From Idiomarina aquatica (lineage in GTDB: Bacteria > Pseudomonadota > Gammaproteobacteria > Enterobacterales > Alteromonadaceae): a DNA stretch of 64,000 bases. Shown piece by piece: positions 25,869 to 36,392 of this stretch (position 1 is its first letter; each line of letters starts with the position of its first letter). Location: contig NZ_PIPS01000001.1 of NCBI RefSeq assembly GCF_003987185.1, positions 310,001 through 374,000 on the forward strand, given 5' to 3'. The translations under genes and the position numbers were made by a program. The notes under the pieces were generated by a model. It did not search any database. It saw nothing but the letters and a program-made list of their open reading frames with translations, and was not told where the DNA came from.

Positions 25869-25896
25869 GTTTCAGCGATCAAGTGTTCGCTGAAAC
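25869..25896. other. 10-bp inverted repeat between ZIP and TetR genes
   Basis: GTTTCAGCGA (25869-25878) and TCGCTGAAAC (25887-25896) form a perfect 10-bp stem with an 8-base loop. It lies between the TetR promoter region and the 3' end of the ZIP gene, upstream of the TetR gene on the minus strand. No T-run follows directly, so it is either a weak terminator for the ZIP gene or a second protein-binding site. Confidence 0.5.
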
Positions 25897-25915
25897 TATT
25901 TATCCGCGTTTTGAC

Positions 25916-26695
25916 TTAACCCAGCCATACATCAAGAAACAGCATCACCACCAACCCCAGCATTAACCCAAAGCTGGCACGGGAATGGTGACCCTCGCGG
26001 TGCGTTTCGGGAATGATTTCATGGCTGATGACAAAAATCATCGCACCGGCAGACACCAATAATCCCCACGGCAGAAACCATTCGGCAATGCCGACAAACC
26101 AGCCGCCGATGACACCGCCGAGGGGTTCTACGGCACCGGTTAATCCTGCCACCACAAACGCCTGCCAACGGCTGTAACCCAGTGCCAGTAACGCTAACGC
26201 GACCGCCAGACCCTCCGGCACGTTTTGTAGACCAATCCCCGAAGCAATCGCAACGGTGGCATCACGATCGCCGCCAGCGGCGGTAATCCCCACGGCCAAC
26301 CCTTCCGGTATGTTATGAATGGTAATGGCAATAATGAACAGCCATAGCCGACTTAAACGCCGCGCCACCGGGCCTTCTGCACCTTTGACAAAATGTTCAT
26401 GCGGGACACTGCGATCAATCGCGCCAATCAGTAACGCGCCGATAATAATACCGGCAACCGCAATGGACGGCGGTACCAGGCCACTGCCATATTGTTGTTC
26501 GGCAATATCCAGTGCCGGTACAATCAGCGAAAAGAATGAGGCCGCCAGCATCACGCCGGCCGCGAACCCTAACAGGGCGTTGGTGTTGCGTTCATCGGGA
26601 CGCCAGCCGATCAGCACCGGTGCCGCGCCAACCGCCGTCATCGCGCCGCTCAACCCACTGACCAGTAATGCCGCCAGCCAACCGTCCATGAGCAC
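25916..26695 (-). CDS. ZIP family metal transporter (GufA-like)
   Basis: A 259-residue inner-membrane protein with about eight hydrophobic helices. Helix 4 has HNIPEGLAVGI and helix 5 has QNVPEGLAVAL, the paired metal-site motifs of the GufA/ZIP11-like branch, in which the second motif starts with Gln rather than His. HEIIPETHREG lies in helix 6 and its following loop. Likely substrates are Zn2+ or other divalent ions, not decidable here. It follows trkH by 9 bases and may be co-transcribed with kdsA-trkH. Confidence 0.88.
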   Translation of the reverse strand: MLMDGWLAALLVSGLSGAMTAVGAAPVLIGWRPDERNTNALLGFAAGVMLAASFFSLIVPALDIAEQQYGSGLVPPSIAVAGIIIGALLIGAIDRSVPHEHFVKGAEGPVARRLSRLWLFIIAITIHNIPEGLAVGITAAGGDRDATVAIASGIGLQNVPEGLAVALALLALGYSRWQAFVVAGLTGAVEPLGGVIGGWFVGIAEWFLPWGLLVSAGAMIFVISHEIIPETHREGHHSRASFGLMLGLVVMLFLDVWLG

Positions 26696-26704
26696 TCCCG
26701 TTAA

Positions 26705-28195
26705 TTAGTGACGCCAGTAATGGCGATGGAATAAAATCAATACTGTCATGATTTCCAGACGTCCGGCAAGCATCGCAAAAATCAGCAGAAATTTCGCGCC
26801 ATCGGGTAACGGGAGAAAGTTGCCGCTGGGGCCGATGATGTCACCCAACGCCGGTCCCACGTTACTGACCGCTGATGCCGCGCCGGAAATGGCCGTCAGA
26901 AAGTCCAGGTCAAACAGTGACAAACCTAAAGCAATGGCTGCCACCAATAAAAAATAGGTGAAACAAAAAGCCACCATCGAACCCAACAACGAATCATTAA
27001 CTCGCCGTTCCTGATACGTTTGTACCTGTACCAGGTTCGGATGGATCAATTGACTGAACTGACGCCGCAGCAGCAACTGTGATAACTGGAACCGAAAGAT
27101 TTTCATGCCGCCGGCGGTCGAGCCGGTACAGCCACCGACAAACATCAGGTAAAAGAACAGCATCAGCGACCAACTGCCCCATTGACCGTAGTCTTCCGTT
27201 GCATAACCGGTGGTGGTGACCACCGATACCACATTAAACGCAGTATGCAGGAAAGCGTCCCCCGCCTCACGGCCTTTGGCAATTTGAATCAGAGCGATGG
27301 CGACAATCGCCAGCGTCAGGAAGATCAGAAACGCGCGCACCTGAGTGTCCTTGACCAGCGGCTCGTAGTCTTGCTTAAGTGCGCGGATATAAAGCACAAA
27401 AGGCAACGCCCCGGCCACCATAAACAGGGTACCGACCACAACCAGAAAGGCGTTATCGGCAAAATGCCCGAATGACGCATCGTAGTTAGAGAATCCAGCG
27501 GTACCAATGGTGGTCATGCCGTGCACGAACGCATCAAAAACGTTCATGCCACCGATTACGTAGAGCGCGATAACCAGCGCGGTCAGGAGCAGGTAAACCT
27601 TACCAATGGCCATCACCATCAGGCTTGAACGTGGCAGGAATTTACCCGACATATCCGAAGATTCCGCCTGGAACAGACGCATACCACCAACCTGCAGGAA
27701 TGGTAGAATGGCCATTGCCATAACGATAATACCGATGCCACCAAGCCATTGCAGCATGCCCCGCCACAACAGCACCGACTTCGGCAGTGTATCCAGACCA
27801 ACAATGACCGTGGCACCCGTGGTGGTGATGGCCGACATCGCTTCAAACCAAGCGTTGGTAAAATCCAGATAAGGCTGGGCGAAGATAAATGGCAGGGTGG
27901 CAAACAAACTGGCGCAAACCCAACACAGCGTGGTCAGCAAAAATACCTGCCGCGCGCGGAGCTTAGCATCACCGGTCTTCTGCGAATAGAGTACCAGCCC
28001 CAACACCAGGCCGATGATCGACAGCGTTAAATAGGTCCACTGATCTTTCTCGCCATGAAACACCGCCAGCACAAAAGGCGCCAGTAACGCCAATGACAAT
28101 ATGGCGATGAGCGCTCCAATGGCTTTTGCCAATAATTTAACCGCCTGCTGTGGGCGCAAGCGGTTGTCAGCAACGGTGGAGGCTTGTTGCATCAT
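26705..28195 (-). CDS. trkH: Trk system potassium uptake protein TrkH
   Basis: Potassium channel-like subunit of the Trk uptake system, 496 residues. The four pore loops are visible: SAITTTGATVI, TTIGTAGFSNY, VVTTTGYATEDYG and SNVGPALGDI, each with the selectivity glycine. VGGCTGSTAGGMKIFR is the usual TrkH segment in the third repeat. The regulatory partner TrkA is not in this window. It starts 6 bases after kdsA. Confidence 0.95.
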   Translation of the reverse strand: MMQQASTVADNRLRPQQAVKLLAKAIGALIAILSLALLAPFVLAVFHGEKDQWTYLTLSIIGLVLGLVLYSQKTGDAKLRARQVFLLTTLCWVCASLFATLPFIFAQPYLDFTNAWFEAMSAITTTGATVIVGLDTLPKSVLLWRGMLQWLGGIGIIVMAMAILPFLQVGGMRLFQAESSDMSGKFLPRSSLMVMAIGKVYLLLTALVIALYVIGGMNVFDAFVHGMTTIGTAGFSNYDASFGHFADNAFLVVVGTLFMVAGALPFVLYIRALKQDYEPLVKDTQVRAFLIFLTLAIVAIALIQIAKGREAGDAFLHTAFNVVSVVTTTGYATEDYGQWGSWSLMLFFYLMFVGGCTGSTAGGMKIFRFQLSQLLLRRQFSQLIHPNLVQVQTYQERRVNDSLLGSMVAFCFTYFLLVAAIALGLSLFDLDFLTAISGAASAVSNVGPALGDIIGPSGNFLPLPDGAKFLLIFAMLAGRLEIMTVLILFHRHYWRH

Positions 28196-28201
28196 GGCCT
28201 G

Positions 28202-29059
<858 letters not shown>

Positions 29060-29064
29060 TTAAT

Positions 29065-30336
29065 TTAGCTACCAACAACACGCAGTATTTGACCTGCAAG
29101 GTAGGCCATGTAAGTGCCTAAAGCATAGCCCATTACCGCCAGCAACACGCCGACCGGGGCCAGCGATGGATGAAACGCCGATGCCACAACCGGCGCAGAA
29201 GCTGCCCCTCCGACATTGGCCTGACTTCCCACCGCCATATAAAACACTGGTGCCTTCAGTAATTTTGCAACAAACAGCATCAGCCCGGCATGCACCAGCA
29301 TCCAGATAGCACCTATCAGGAAGTACTTGGGCGCGTCGACGATGGCAGTGACGTCCATATGCAGACCAATACTGGCCACCAGGATATAGACAAACACCGA
29401 ACCAATTTTTGACGCGCCGGCGGCTTCCAGGCTGCGCGCTCGGGTAAACGACAAGGCGATACCACCGGCCGTGGCCAGCACAATCACCCAGAAGAACAGA
29501 CTATCGAGACTAAACCGGCGCAGGTACGGCAAATGCGTACCAATGGCCGGCGCGATCCAGTCAGCCAACAAATGCGCGGCTCCGGCCACGCCGAAGCCGA
29601 CCGCCAGTATCAACATTAAGTCACGTAATGACGGGTTGCGGACGTGTTCCGCCTGATAGGCTTCAACTTTGGCCTTGATGGCGTCAATGGCTGAGGTATC
29701 GGCACCGGTGCGCGCATCAATTTGTTTGGCGTTAGCGGCCATATACAACAGCACTGCCATCCATAAGTTAGCCACGATAATGTCAACAGTGACCATCGCG
29801 GAAAAGATATCACCACCGACTTCATACACTTCTTTCATCGCCGCCTGGTTAGCTCCACCGCCAATCCAGCTACCGGCAATGGTCGTCATCCCGCGCCATA
29901 CCGCGTCAGGACCAGCTTCCCCCAATAATTCAGGGAACAGTAACGACACCAATAACAGGGCAATGGGTCCACCAATAACGATACCGACGGTACCGGTCAG
30001 GAACAGGATCAACGCCTTCGATCCCAGTCCGAACACAGCCTTCAGGTCAAGGCTAAGCGTCAGTAACACCATACAGGCCGGCAACAGGTAGTCCATGGTG
30101 ATGTCGGTAACGGCGGTGGCGTTGCCATCAACAATGTTGAAGGTATTTAACAGTGACGGCAGGAAGTAACACAGCAACAGCGCCGGCACAAATTTATAAA
30201 ATTTCTCAAACGCCGGATGTTTACTCGAATGGGTATAAAACACCAGACCAAGAATCGCAAGCAATAAGCCCGTGATGACACCATCATTGGTAATTAACGC
30301 AGTCGTCTCAGCAGCGGCAGGTGCAGCAGCTAGCAT
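29065..30336 (-). CDS. DUF819 family membrane protein
   Basis: A 423-residue protein with about ten or more hydrophobic helices. The conserved Gly-rich segment SWIGGGANQAAMKEVYEVGG and the later QANVGGAASAPVVASAF mark the DUF819 (YjcL) family of uncharacterised permeases. No substrate can be inferred. The gene begins 12 bases after sirB1 and ends 8 bases before kdsA, so it seems to be inserted into an otherwise conserved block. Confidence 0.88.
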   Translation of the reverse strand: MLAAAPAAAETTALITNDGVITGLLLAILGLVFYTHSSKHPAFEKFYKFVPALLLCYFLPSLLNTFNIVDGNATAVTDITMDYLLPACMVLLTLSLDLKAVFGLGSKALILFLTGTVGIVIGGPIALLLVSLLFPELLGEAGPDAVWRGMTTIAGSWIGGGANQAAMKEVYEVGGDIFSAMVTVDIIVANLWMAVLLYMAANAKQIDARTGADTSAIDAIKAKVEAYQAEHVRNPSLRDLMLILAVGFGVAGAAHLLADWIAPAIGTHLPYLRRFSLDSLFFWVIVLATAGGIALSFTRARSLEAAGASKIGSVFVYILVASIGLHMDVTAIVDAPKYFLIGAIWMLVHAGLMLFVAKLLKAPVFYMAVGSQANVGGAASAPVVASAFHPSLAPVGVLLAVMGYALGTYMAYLAGQILRVVGS

Positions 30337-30348
30337 AAACTCTCTCCT

Positions 30349-31155
30349 TTAGTGAAACACATCGTGAGGGCCTGAGTAACTCTCAAGTTGTAATTTTAAT
30401 AGTTCGGCACTCGGATCATCGGGGCACTTATCAACAAAGTATTGGTAGTCATCTACGGCCACATGCTGGCAGCCGAGTTCTTCGTACAAATAACCACGGT
30501 CACGGATCTCATACGGATCGTCCGGTAGCAAGGTCAACAGCATTTGCACACAGCGCAGGGCTTTTTCAAACCGCGCTTCTGCCATTAGACAATGCTTTAA
30601 TTCGGTCAGGTAAGCTTCGACCAACGCCTTTTGCGGGGTCGGTTCGGCCCATTCCCAACAAAACTCAGCATCGCCTTCCATCACGTCTTCGAAGCGTTCC
30701 ATGACCTCCTGGTAGCACACCATCTGGCCATTCTGCGGATCGATAAAATGGGTCTTATTGTCGTCATCGTTGAGCTTTAACAGCGGGTACCCGGGAAAAT
30801 CCACCACCTGCAGATCGAGCCCATACTGCAACGCACATTCCCGCAACAACACCGCCAATACCAGCGGGATTCCGGTACGGAACGCGGCGACCTGATCAAT
30901 GGCAATACGGTTGGATTTAATCCAGGTTTCCGGCGCGTCACTGTAGCCTAACTGACGATAAAAATAGGCACTGATCTGACTGACTTTCTGAACCCCGTCA
31001 GCGTCTTCACTAAAACCGCTAAAGTCGTTCAGTTGCTGTCTAAAATCGGTTAAAGAACAGCCGTCATTGAAGTCAAGCTGACGGCTGATTTCCCAGAGTA
31101 TTTCACTGGTTGGCAGAACTTCCTGTTCGCATTGCTGAAGAAACGAATACTGCAT
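30349..31155 (-). CDS. sirB1: SirB1 family protein (transglutaminase-like plus TPR)
   Basis: A 268-residue protein of the YchA/SirB1 family. The middle region (AAFRTGIPLVLAVLLRECALQYGL, VVDFPGYPLLKL, HFIDPQNGQ) is the transglutaminase-like domain; the C-terminal third (EKALRCVQMLLTLLPDDPYEIRDRG) is a TPR-like helical repeat. Its biochemical role is unknown. It lies between sirB2 and kdsA, as in enterics. Confidence 0.9.
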   Translation of the reverse strand: MQYSFLQQCEQEVLPTSEILWEISRQLDFNDGCSLTDFRQQLNDFSGFSEDADGVQKVSQISAYFYRQLGYSDAPETWIKSNRIAIDQVAAFRTGIPLVLAVLLRECALQYGLDLQVVDFPGYPLLKLNDDDNKTHFIDPQNGQMVCYQEVMERFEDVMEGDAEFCWEWAEPTPQKALVEAYLTELKHCLMAEARFEKALRCVQMLLTLLPDDPYEIRDRGYLYEELGCQHVAVDDYQYFVDKCPDDPSAELLKLQLESYSGPHDVFH

Positions 31156-31169
31156 GTTTACCTTTTGTC

Positions 31170-31544
31170 TTAACTTAGGAGCAACGGCATTTTACTGACC
31201 GCGACATGAAACAATGCCGCCAGCCAGGCACAGGCACCAATAAAGCCAATCCAACTTACGGCTTTGCTTGAGCCTTTAAGTGCCAGCAGGCCAAACAGAA
31301 TGTAACCAATAACCCCTAACACTTTCTCGGTCACCCACGGGTCGGCAAAGGGCGCACGGTGGGTCAACACCAGCATCACAATGGCACTGGCCAGTAGCAA
31401 GGTGTCGTTAATGTGCGGGACGATTTTGACCCAGCGTTTTTGTAATAGATCGGAGTCCAGTTGTTTCCAGATAAAACGCAATAAAAACAGCGTCACCGAA
31501 ATGACCACGAACAAAACGTGCATATGTTTAAACGCAACGTACAC
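31170..31544 (-). CDS. sirB2: SirB2 family membrane protein
   Basis: A 124-residue protein with four predicted membrane helices. The start YVAFKHMHVLFVVISVTLFL and the motif VKIVPHINDTLLLASAIVM are the SirB2 (YchQ) signature. Function unknown. It starts 10 bases after the response-regulator gene and precedes sirB1 by 14 bases, keeping the usual sirB2-sirB1 order. Confidence 0.9.
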   Translation of the reverse strand: MYVAFKHMHVLFVVISVTLFLLRFIWKQLDSDLLQKRWVKIVPHINDTLLLASAIVMLVLTHRAPFADPWVTEKVLGVIGYILFGLLALKGSSKAVSWIGFIGACAWLAALFHVAVSKMPLLLS

Positions 31545-31554
31545 AATGCTCTCC

Positions 31555-33033
31555 TTAAAATGAGTGTTTAATTAACTGCGCCAGTTCCGGCACCACGGCG
31601 TCGAGAAACTGCGGCGAGTAGTAGCGTCCTTTCTCGGCCTGCAAACGGGTTTTGATGTCGTTTTCGGACAGGCCCTGTTGTTGCCAGTCGAGCAATTGTT
31701 CCGTCAGCAGCAATACCTGCGTACTGGTGCCGATGGCGGTGCCCTGCTTACCGTCCGGCAGCCCCATACCATCCCAACGTTCGAGGCGTTCGATTAACGC
31801 CCGGTGCGCAACCTGTGTTGCTACATGCTGACCATGCGCCAAAGCCCGCAGTGAACGCGCTACCCGCTGTTGACAGGTGGTTTCGTTGGCGGCAACGGAT
31901 TCCGGCGCGCATTGCAATAACGGCCCGGCCGGTTCATAAAGGAACCAGGCCAGCGCGGTATTTTTTGCCTCATTATCGGGGCTGACCAGTCCGGCGACCT
32001 GATAACTCAATGCCGCCGCCGGCGGTAATTCGTCGACCGCAAAACGGGCACTGCGCAACTCCATCAATTGATCACCCAAGCGCGCTAAGAACTGATCCGA
32101 ATCTTCCAGGCAAACCACATTGTCCTGCGCCAACTGCACATTTTCCGAAAACAGTTGTAAAACATGATGGTCGTCTTCGGTCAATTGCCGTGAAATGCCT
32201 CCGATAAACAGCACCGAGCCATAAGGCCGACAGTGGCTGCGGCAATACAATAAGACGAAGTCATCGCCGTAATAACTGCCGTGATTCGCGACCACGTCAT
32301 CCAATTCTGCCAGTGCTTCGGCCGGTAATACCGACCGCAAGGTCTGCCCTACGGCAACGTTAGCATCCTCGCCATAGGCGGCAACCACTTTATAGGTGCG
32401 CCCCTGCGCATCGGCGGTGGCGTACAGAGTTTGGCGGGCGCCGCCGATCACCCAGCTTAATTGCTGCACCAGGCCATCGACAAAACTATTCATCGGCTGC
32501 AGCGCATAAAGGTTCGACGACGCTGCGATGATTTTTTCCAGTCCGTGGCGGCTTTGGTCAATCGACATAATATCGCGATAAGAGCGCAGCGATGACATCA
32601 CCGCTGTGAACAGTTTCTGCGCCGTTAATTCGGTCTTCGACTTATAGTCGTTAATATCGTAATTGACGATGACGGTGCGTTCCGGTGCCTGGCCGGGCTG
32701 ACCGGTGCGCAGAATAATACGGGTGTAATGATTTTGTGCCTGCTCACGAATATAGCGGGCAACCTTAAGCCCGGCATCGTCCGTTTCCATCACCACGTCC
32801 AGCAGCAAAATGGCCGCGTCGGGATGTTGCTCGATAAGTTCGCAGGCTTCCTGCCCGGAAAATGCACTGTGAAATTCCAGCCCACGGCCAAGAAAGTTAA
32901 AGTCGCTTAAGGCAAGCTTAGTCACTGCGTGAACTTCCGGCTCGTCGTCGACAATAAGAATCTTCCAATTCTCCGTCGGAATATTGGGTGTCTGCTGCCC
33001 AGGTTCATCCGCAAACATAAACTGATTGCTCAT
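31555..33033 (-). CDS. Response regulator with DUF3369 and a degenerate HD-GYP domain
   Basis: A 492-residue signalling protein. Residues about 23-145 are a receiver domain with acidic Asp29/Asp30 (VDDEP), phospho-acceptor Asp79 (ILLLDVVM) and KSKTELT. A DUF3369 domain follows to about residue 310. The C-terminal part keeps remnants of HD-GYP (RLERWDGMGLPDGKQG, RYYSPQFLDAVV), but the His before ERWDG is replaced and no HD pair is evident, so phosphodiesterase activity is unlikely. No cognate kinase is adjacent. It sits between prmC and sirB2, a place where E. coli has no gene. Confidence 0.85.
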   Translation of the reverse strand: MSNQFMFADEPGQQTPNIPTENWKILIVDDEPEVHAVTKLALSDFNFLGRGLEFHSAFSGQEACELIEQHPDAAILLLDVVMETDDAGLKVARYIREQAQNHYTRIILRTGQPGQAPERTVIVNYDINDYKSKTELTAQKLFTAVMSSLRSYRDIMSIDQSRHGLEKIIAASSNLYALQPMNSFVDGLVQQLSWVIGGARQTLYATADAQGRTYKVVAAYGEDANVAVGQTLRSVLPAEALAELDDVVANHGSYYGDDFVLLYCRSHCRPYGSVLFIGGISRQLTEDDHHVLQLFSENVQLAQDNVVCLEDSDQFLARLGDQLMELRSARFAVDELPPAAALSYQVAGLVSPDNEAKNTALAWFLYEPAGPLLQCAPESVAANETTCQQRVARSLRALAHGQHVATQVAHRALIERLERWDGMGLPDGKQGTAIGTSTQVLLLTEQLLDWQQQGLSENDIKTRLQAEKGRYYSPQFLDAVVPELAQLIKHSF

Positions 33034-33045
33034 AATATTCCCTCT

Positions 33046-33882
33046 CTAGCTTGCCTTCTGTCCGCCCGTGACTCGCTCTACGTTACCATAATCTGTCCAG
33101 CGGTTAATATGTTTATAACCCTTTTCCGTCAGTAGCTCAACGACAGCCGGCGCCTGTTGCCAGCCTTGTTCGAGCAGTAACCAGCCGTGCTCACGTAAAT
33201 AGTAGCGTCCCTGCTCAATGATATGCGCAATATCCGCCAGCCCCTGCTGCTCAGCGATCAGCGCACTGTGTGGCTCAAATCGCACGTCGCCCTGCTGTAA
33301 GTGCGGATCGTGGGCATCGATATAAGGTGGATTAGAGACAATCAAATCAAACCCGGCTGTGTTCGGCAAGGCATCAAACCAATGGCTTTGCAGCACCTGA
33401 ATCGGCAGCGCTAAGCGCGCTGCATTGTGTTGCGCCAGCGCCACCGCCGCCGGCTGTTTATCCAGCGCGGTAATTTGCCAGGCGGGCCGTTCCGATTTCA
33501 GCGCCAGCGCAATAGCGCCGGTGCCGGTACCCACATCAAGAACCCGCGCGTCGTCGGGTAACTCCAATGACAACGCAGCCTCTACTAAGGTTTCGGTATC
33601 CGGCCGCGGAATCAGGGTGCTGTCATTCACGGCCAGCGGCAGCGACCAAAATTCCCGTTCACCGGTAAGGTGAGCCACCGGATGACCCTGCTGACGCCTC
33701 GCCACCAACTGCTGCAGTTTCTGCCATTGTTGCTCGGTTAGCCGTCGCTCCGGCCAGGTCATCAGGTAAGTGCGATTTTTCTGTAACACAAAACACAGCA
33801 AAGCCCGGCTGTCTGCAGCTGGGCTTTCGCTGTCGGCTAGTTGTTGTTGGCACCACGCCTGCGCATCAGCAAGGCTTTTCAT
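33046..33882 (-). CDS. prmC: Release factor glutamine methyltransferase PrmC
   Basis: Methylates the GGQ glutamine of class I release factors. The 278-residue protein has SAM motif I VLDVGTGTGAIAL (114-126) and catalytic NPPY at residues 184-187. The N-terminal helical domain and TLIPRPDTETLVE (89-101) are characteristic. It follows prfA, which encodes its substrate RF1, by 3 bases, the classic hemA-prfA-prmC order. Confidence 0.96.
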   Translation of the reverse strand: MKSLADAQAWCQQQLADSESPAADSRALLCFVLQKNRTYLMTWPERRLTEQQWQKLQQLVARRQQGHPVAHLTGEREFWSLPLAVNDSTLIPRPDTETLVEAALSLELPDDARVLDVGTGTGAIALALKSERPAWQITALDKQPAAVALAQHNAARLALPIQVLQSHWFDALPNTAGFDLIVSNPPYIDAHDPHLQQGDVRFEPHSALIAEQQGLADIAHIIEQGRYYLREHGWLLLEQGWQQAPAVVELLTEKGYKHINRWTDYGNVERVTGGQKAS

Positions 33883-33885
33883 CGG

Positions 33886-34977
33886 TTAGTGCTGATCCTG
33901 TGCTAACGCCGCCAATTGATCCGCCTGGTGCTCCGTAATAATCGGATCGAGAATCAAATCGAGGCTACCGGCCAGTACTTCATCCAAGCGGTATAAGGTC
34001 AGATTGATGCGGTGATCGGTGACCCGGCTTTGTGGATAGTTGTAAGTTCGAATACGCTCCGAACGATCACCACTGCCGACCAGGTTACGACGAGTGCTGG
34101 CTTCTTCCTGTTGGCGCTTTTCGTCTTCCATTTTCTGCAGTCGCGACTGCAGTACCGACATCGCTTTGGCGCGGTTTTTGTGCTGCGAGCGCTCTTCCTG
34201 ACATTCAACCACCACGCCGGACGGCAAGTGGGTTATACGAATGGCAGAATCGGTTCGGTTAACGTGCTGACCACCGGCGCCCGAAGCTCGGAAGGTGTCG
34301 ACACGCAAATCCGCCGGGTTAATTTCAATGGCTTCCGCTTCGGGAATTTCCGGCAATACCGCTACCGTACAAGCCGAGGTGTGCACACGCCCCTGTGACT
34401 CGGTTTCCGGAACTCGTTGCACGCGGTGACCACCGGATTCAAACTTCATTTTGCCATAAACGCCATCACCGCTCATGTGGGCAATGACTTCTTTGTAGCC
34501 GCCGTGCTCGCCTTCGTTAGCGGACACAACACTGATTTTCCAGCCACTGGCTTCGGCGAAACGGCTGTACATACGGAACAGGTCGCCGGCAAAAATCGCC
34601 GCCTCATCACCACCGGCACCGGCACGGATCTCCAGGTAGCAAGCCCGATCGTCGTTAGGGTCCTTCGGCAACAACAGCACTTGTAGCTGTTGCTCCAATT
34701 GCTCAACCTGCGCTGCGCCAGTTTTGATTTCTTCCGCCGCCATTTCGCGCATCTCGGCGTCATCATCGTTGGCCATCTCATGCGCTGCAGCAAGGTCGGC
34801 CTGTGCCTGTTTGTATTGCTCGAAACTGTCAACCAGCTCCTCCAACTGCGAATACTCTTTCGACAACGCCCGGAACCGATTCTGATCGGCTATCACATCA
34901 GCTTCGCCCAGTAACGCCTGCACTTCTTGATAACGCTCGAGTAAGCCCTCAAGCTTACGTTCAATGGATGGATTCAT
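33886..34977 (-). CDS. prfA: Peptide chain release factor 1
   Basis: Terminates translation at UAA and UAG. The GGQ motif lies at residues 235-237 within [17 protein letters not shown], and the anticodon-like P-x-T motif is PET at 190-192, the RF1 rather than RF2 (SPF) type. Length 363 residues. It is flanked by hemA (9 bases upstream) and prmC, as in most gammaproteobacteria. Confidence 0.97.
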   Translation of the reverse strand: MNPSIERKLEGLLERYQEVQALLGEADVIADQNRFRALSKEYSQLEELVDSFEQYKQAQADLAAAHEMANDDDAEMREMAAEEIKTGAAQVEQLEQQLQVLLLPKDPNDDRACYLEIRAGAGGDEAAIFAGDLFRMYSRFAEASGWKISVVSANEGEHGGYKEVIAHMSGDGVYGKMKFESGGHRVQRVPETESQGRVHTSACTVAVLPEIPEAEAIEINPADLRVDTFRASGAGGQHVNRTDSAIRITHLPSGVVVECQEERSQHKNRAKAMSVLQSRLQKMEDEKRQQEEASTRRNLVGSGDRSERIRTYNYPQSRVTDHRINLTLYRLDEVLAGSLDLILDPIITEHQADQLAALAQDQH

Positions 34978-34986
34978 TAACGGTTT

Positions 34987-36258
34987 TTAATCCTTGTTTT
35001 CACTGTGTTCTGTGGTATCCGGCACCAGCTGTTGCAATAACGCCAGTGCCTTCTGATCATTCTGTTCACCGGCTAATTTTAGCAACTGCGTCGGCTGGTG
35101 CGTCAATTGTTGCGTTAAGCGATGGGTCAGCAATTGTATCACCTGCTCCGGTGCTTTGCCCTGCGCCAGCAATTGCAGGGCGCGTTCGGTCTGTTGTTCG
35201 GCAATGGCCTGGGCATGTTGACGGTAGCCACGGATCAGTTCAACACTGTTCAGTGACTTCAGCCATTCACCAAATTCCCGGCTTTGCTGCTGAATGATCA
35301 CCTGCGCCTGACGCGCCGCTTGCTCACGGTTCTTGATGTTCTCACTGATGATGTTCTGCAGGTCATCAACCGTGTATAAATAGGCGTCATCCAGTTCGTT
35401 GACCTGCTCTTCGATATCACGCGGTACGGCCAGATCAATCAATAACATCGGTTTGTGGCGACGCTTTTTCAACGCCTGTTCAATACTGCCTTTGCCGACA
35501 ATTGGCAGCGTACTGGCGGTCGAACTGACGACAATATCGGCGCTCGGCAATAACTCGCCCAGTTCGGATAAGCTGTGCGCGCGACCGCCGACCTTTTCTG
35601 CCAACTCACTGGCGCGCTGTAACGTCCGGTTGGCCACGGTGATATCCACCACACCTTGCTGTTTCAGGTGCTGTGCCACCAGTTCGGAGGTATCACCGGC
35701 ACCAATCAACAGCACACTGGACTTATCCAGCTTAGCAAAAATGTGTTTAGCCAGACTGACCGCGGCATAAGCCACCGATACCGCGTTCTGCCCCACCTCG
35801 GTTTCGTTACGCACGGTTTTGGCTACCCGAAAGGTGTGCTGAAACAGGCGTTCGAGAATTCCGCCCACCGCGGCCTGACGTTTGGCCAGTTGATACGACT
35901 GCTTGACCTGGCCAAGAATCTGCGGCTCGCCCAGCACCAGCGAATCCAGCCCACTGGCTACCGACATCAAATGGCTGATGGCCTGCTCGTCTTCATAGGC
36001 ATAATGGTGCTGCGCCAGCGCATCCGGCGCCAGTCCATGAAAGCCGGACAGCCAACCGAGCAACAGATCGGCCGATACATCACCCTGACAGTAGAGTTCG
36101 GTGCGGTTACAGGTCGATACAATGACGGCCTCTTCCACGCCCTGCAATTGGCGGATGGCCTGCAACGCCGAATCGAGCTGCTCGGTCGTAAAAGCAACTC
36201 GCTCGCGCAGATCGACTGGCGCCGTTTTGTGATTGATACCCAGAGCTGAAATGGTCAT
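34987..36258 (-). CDS. hemA: Glutamyl-tRNA reductase
   Basis: First enzyme of tetrapyrrole synthesis, reducing glutamyl-tRNA to glutamate-1-semialdehyde with NADPH. The nucleophile Cys50 is in STCNRTELY; LVLGEPQILGQVK and the NADPH fold LLIGAGDTSELVAQHL follow. Length 423 residues. The C-terminal tail is Gln/Leu-rich (LTHRLTQQLTHQPTQLLKLA), part of the dimerisation region. It is divergent from lolB and leads the hemA-prfA-prmC operon. Confidence 0.97.
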   Translation of the reverse strand: MTISALGINHKTAPVDLRERVAFTTEQLDSALQAIRQLQGVEEAVIVSTCNRTELYCQGDVSADLLLGWLSGFHGLAPDALAQHHYAYEDEQAISHLMSVASGLDSLVLGEPQILGQVKQSYQLAKRQAAVGGILERLFQHTFRVAKTVRNETEVGQNAVSVAYAAVSLAKHIFAKLDKSSVLLIGAGDTSELVAQHLKQQGVVDITVANRTLQRASELAEKVGGRAHSLSELGELLPSADIVVSSTASTLPIVGKGSIEQALKKRRHKPMLLIDLAVPRDIEEQVNELDDAYLYTVDDLQNIISENIKNREQAARQAQVIIQQQSREFGEWLKSLNSVELIRGYRQHAQAIAEQQTERALQLLAQGKAPEQVIQLLTHRLTQQLTHQPTQLLKLAGEQNDQKALALLQQLVPDTTEHSENKD

Positions 36259-36392
36259 CCGCTGCAGAAACTCGTTATCTCAACGTGGTCAGTTATAAGT
36301 GCGCCGATTGTACGTGAAAGCCTTTATCATTGAAAGTGGCGCCGCTTTCTGTTCCACTGAATAGGAGATTAACTGGTCAGGAATTAGCTCGA

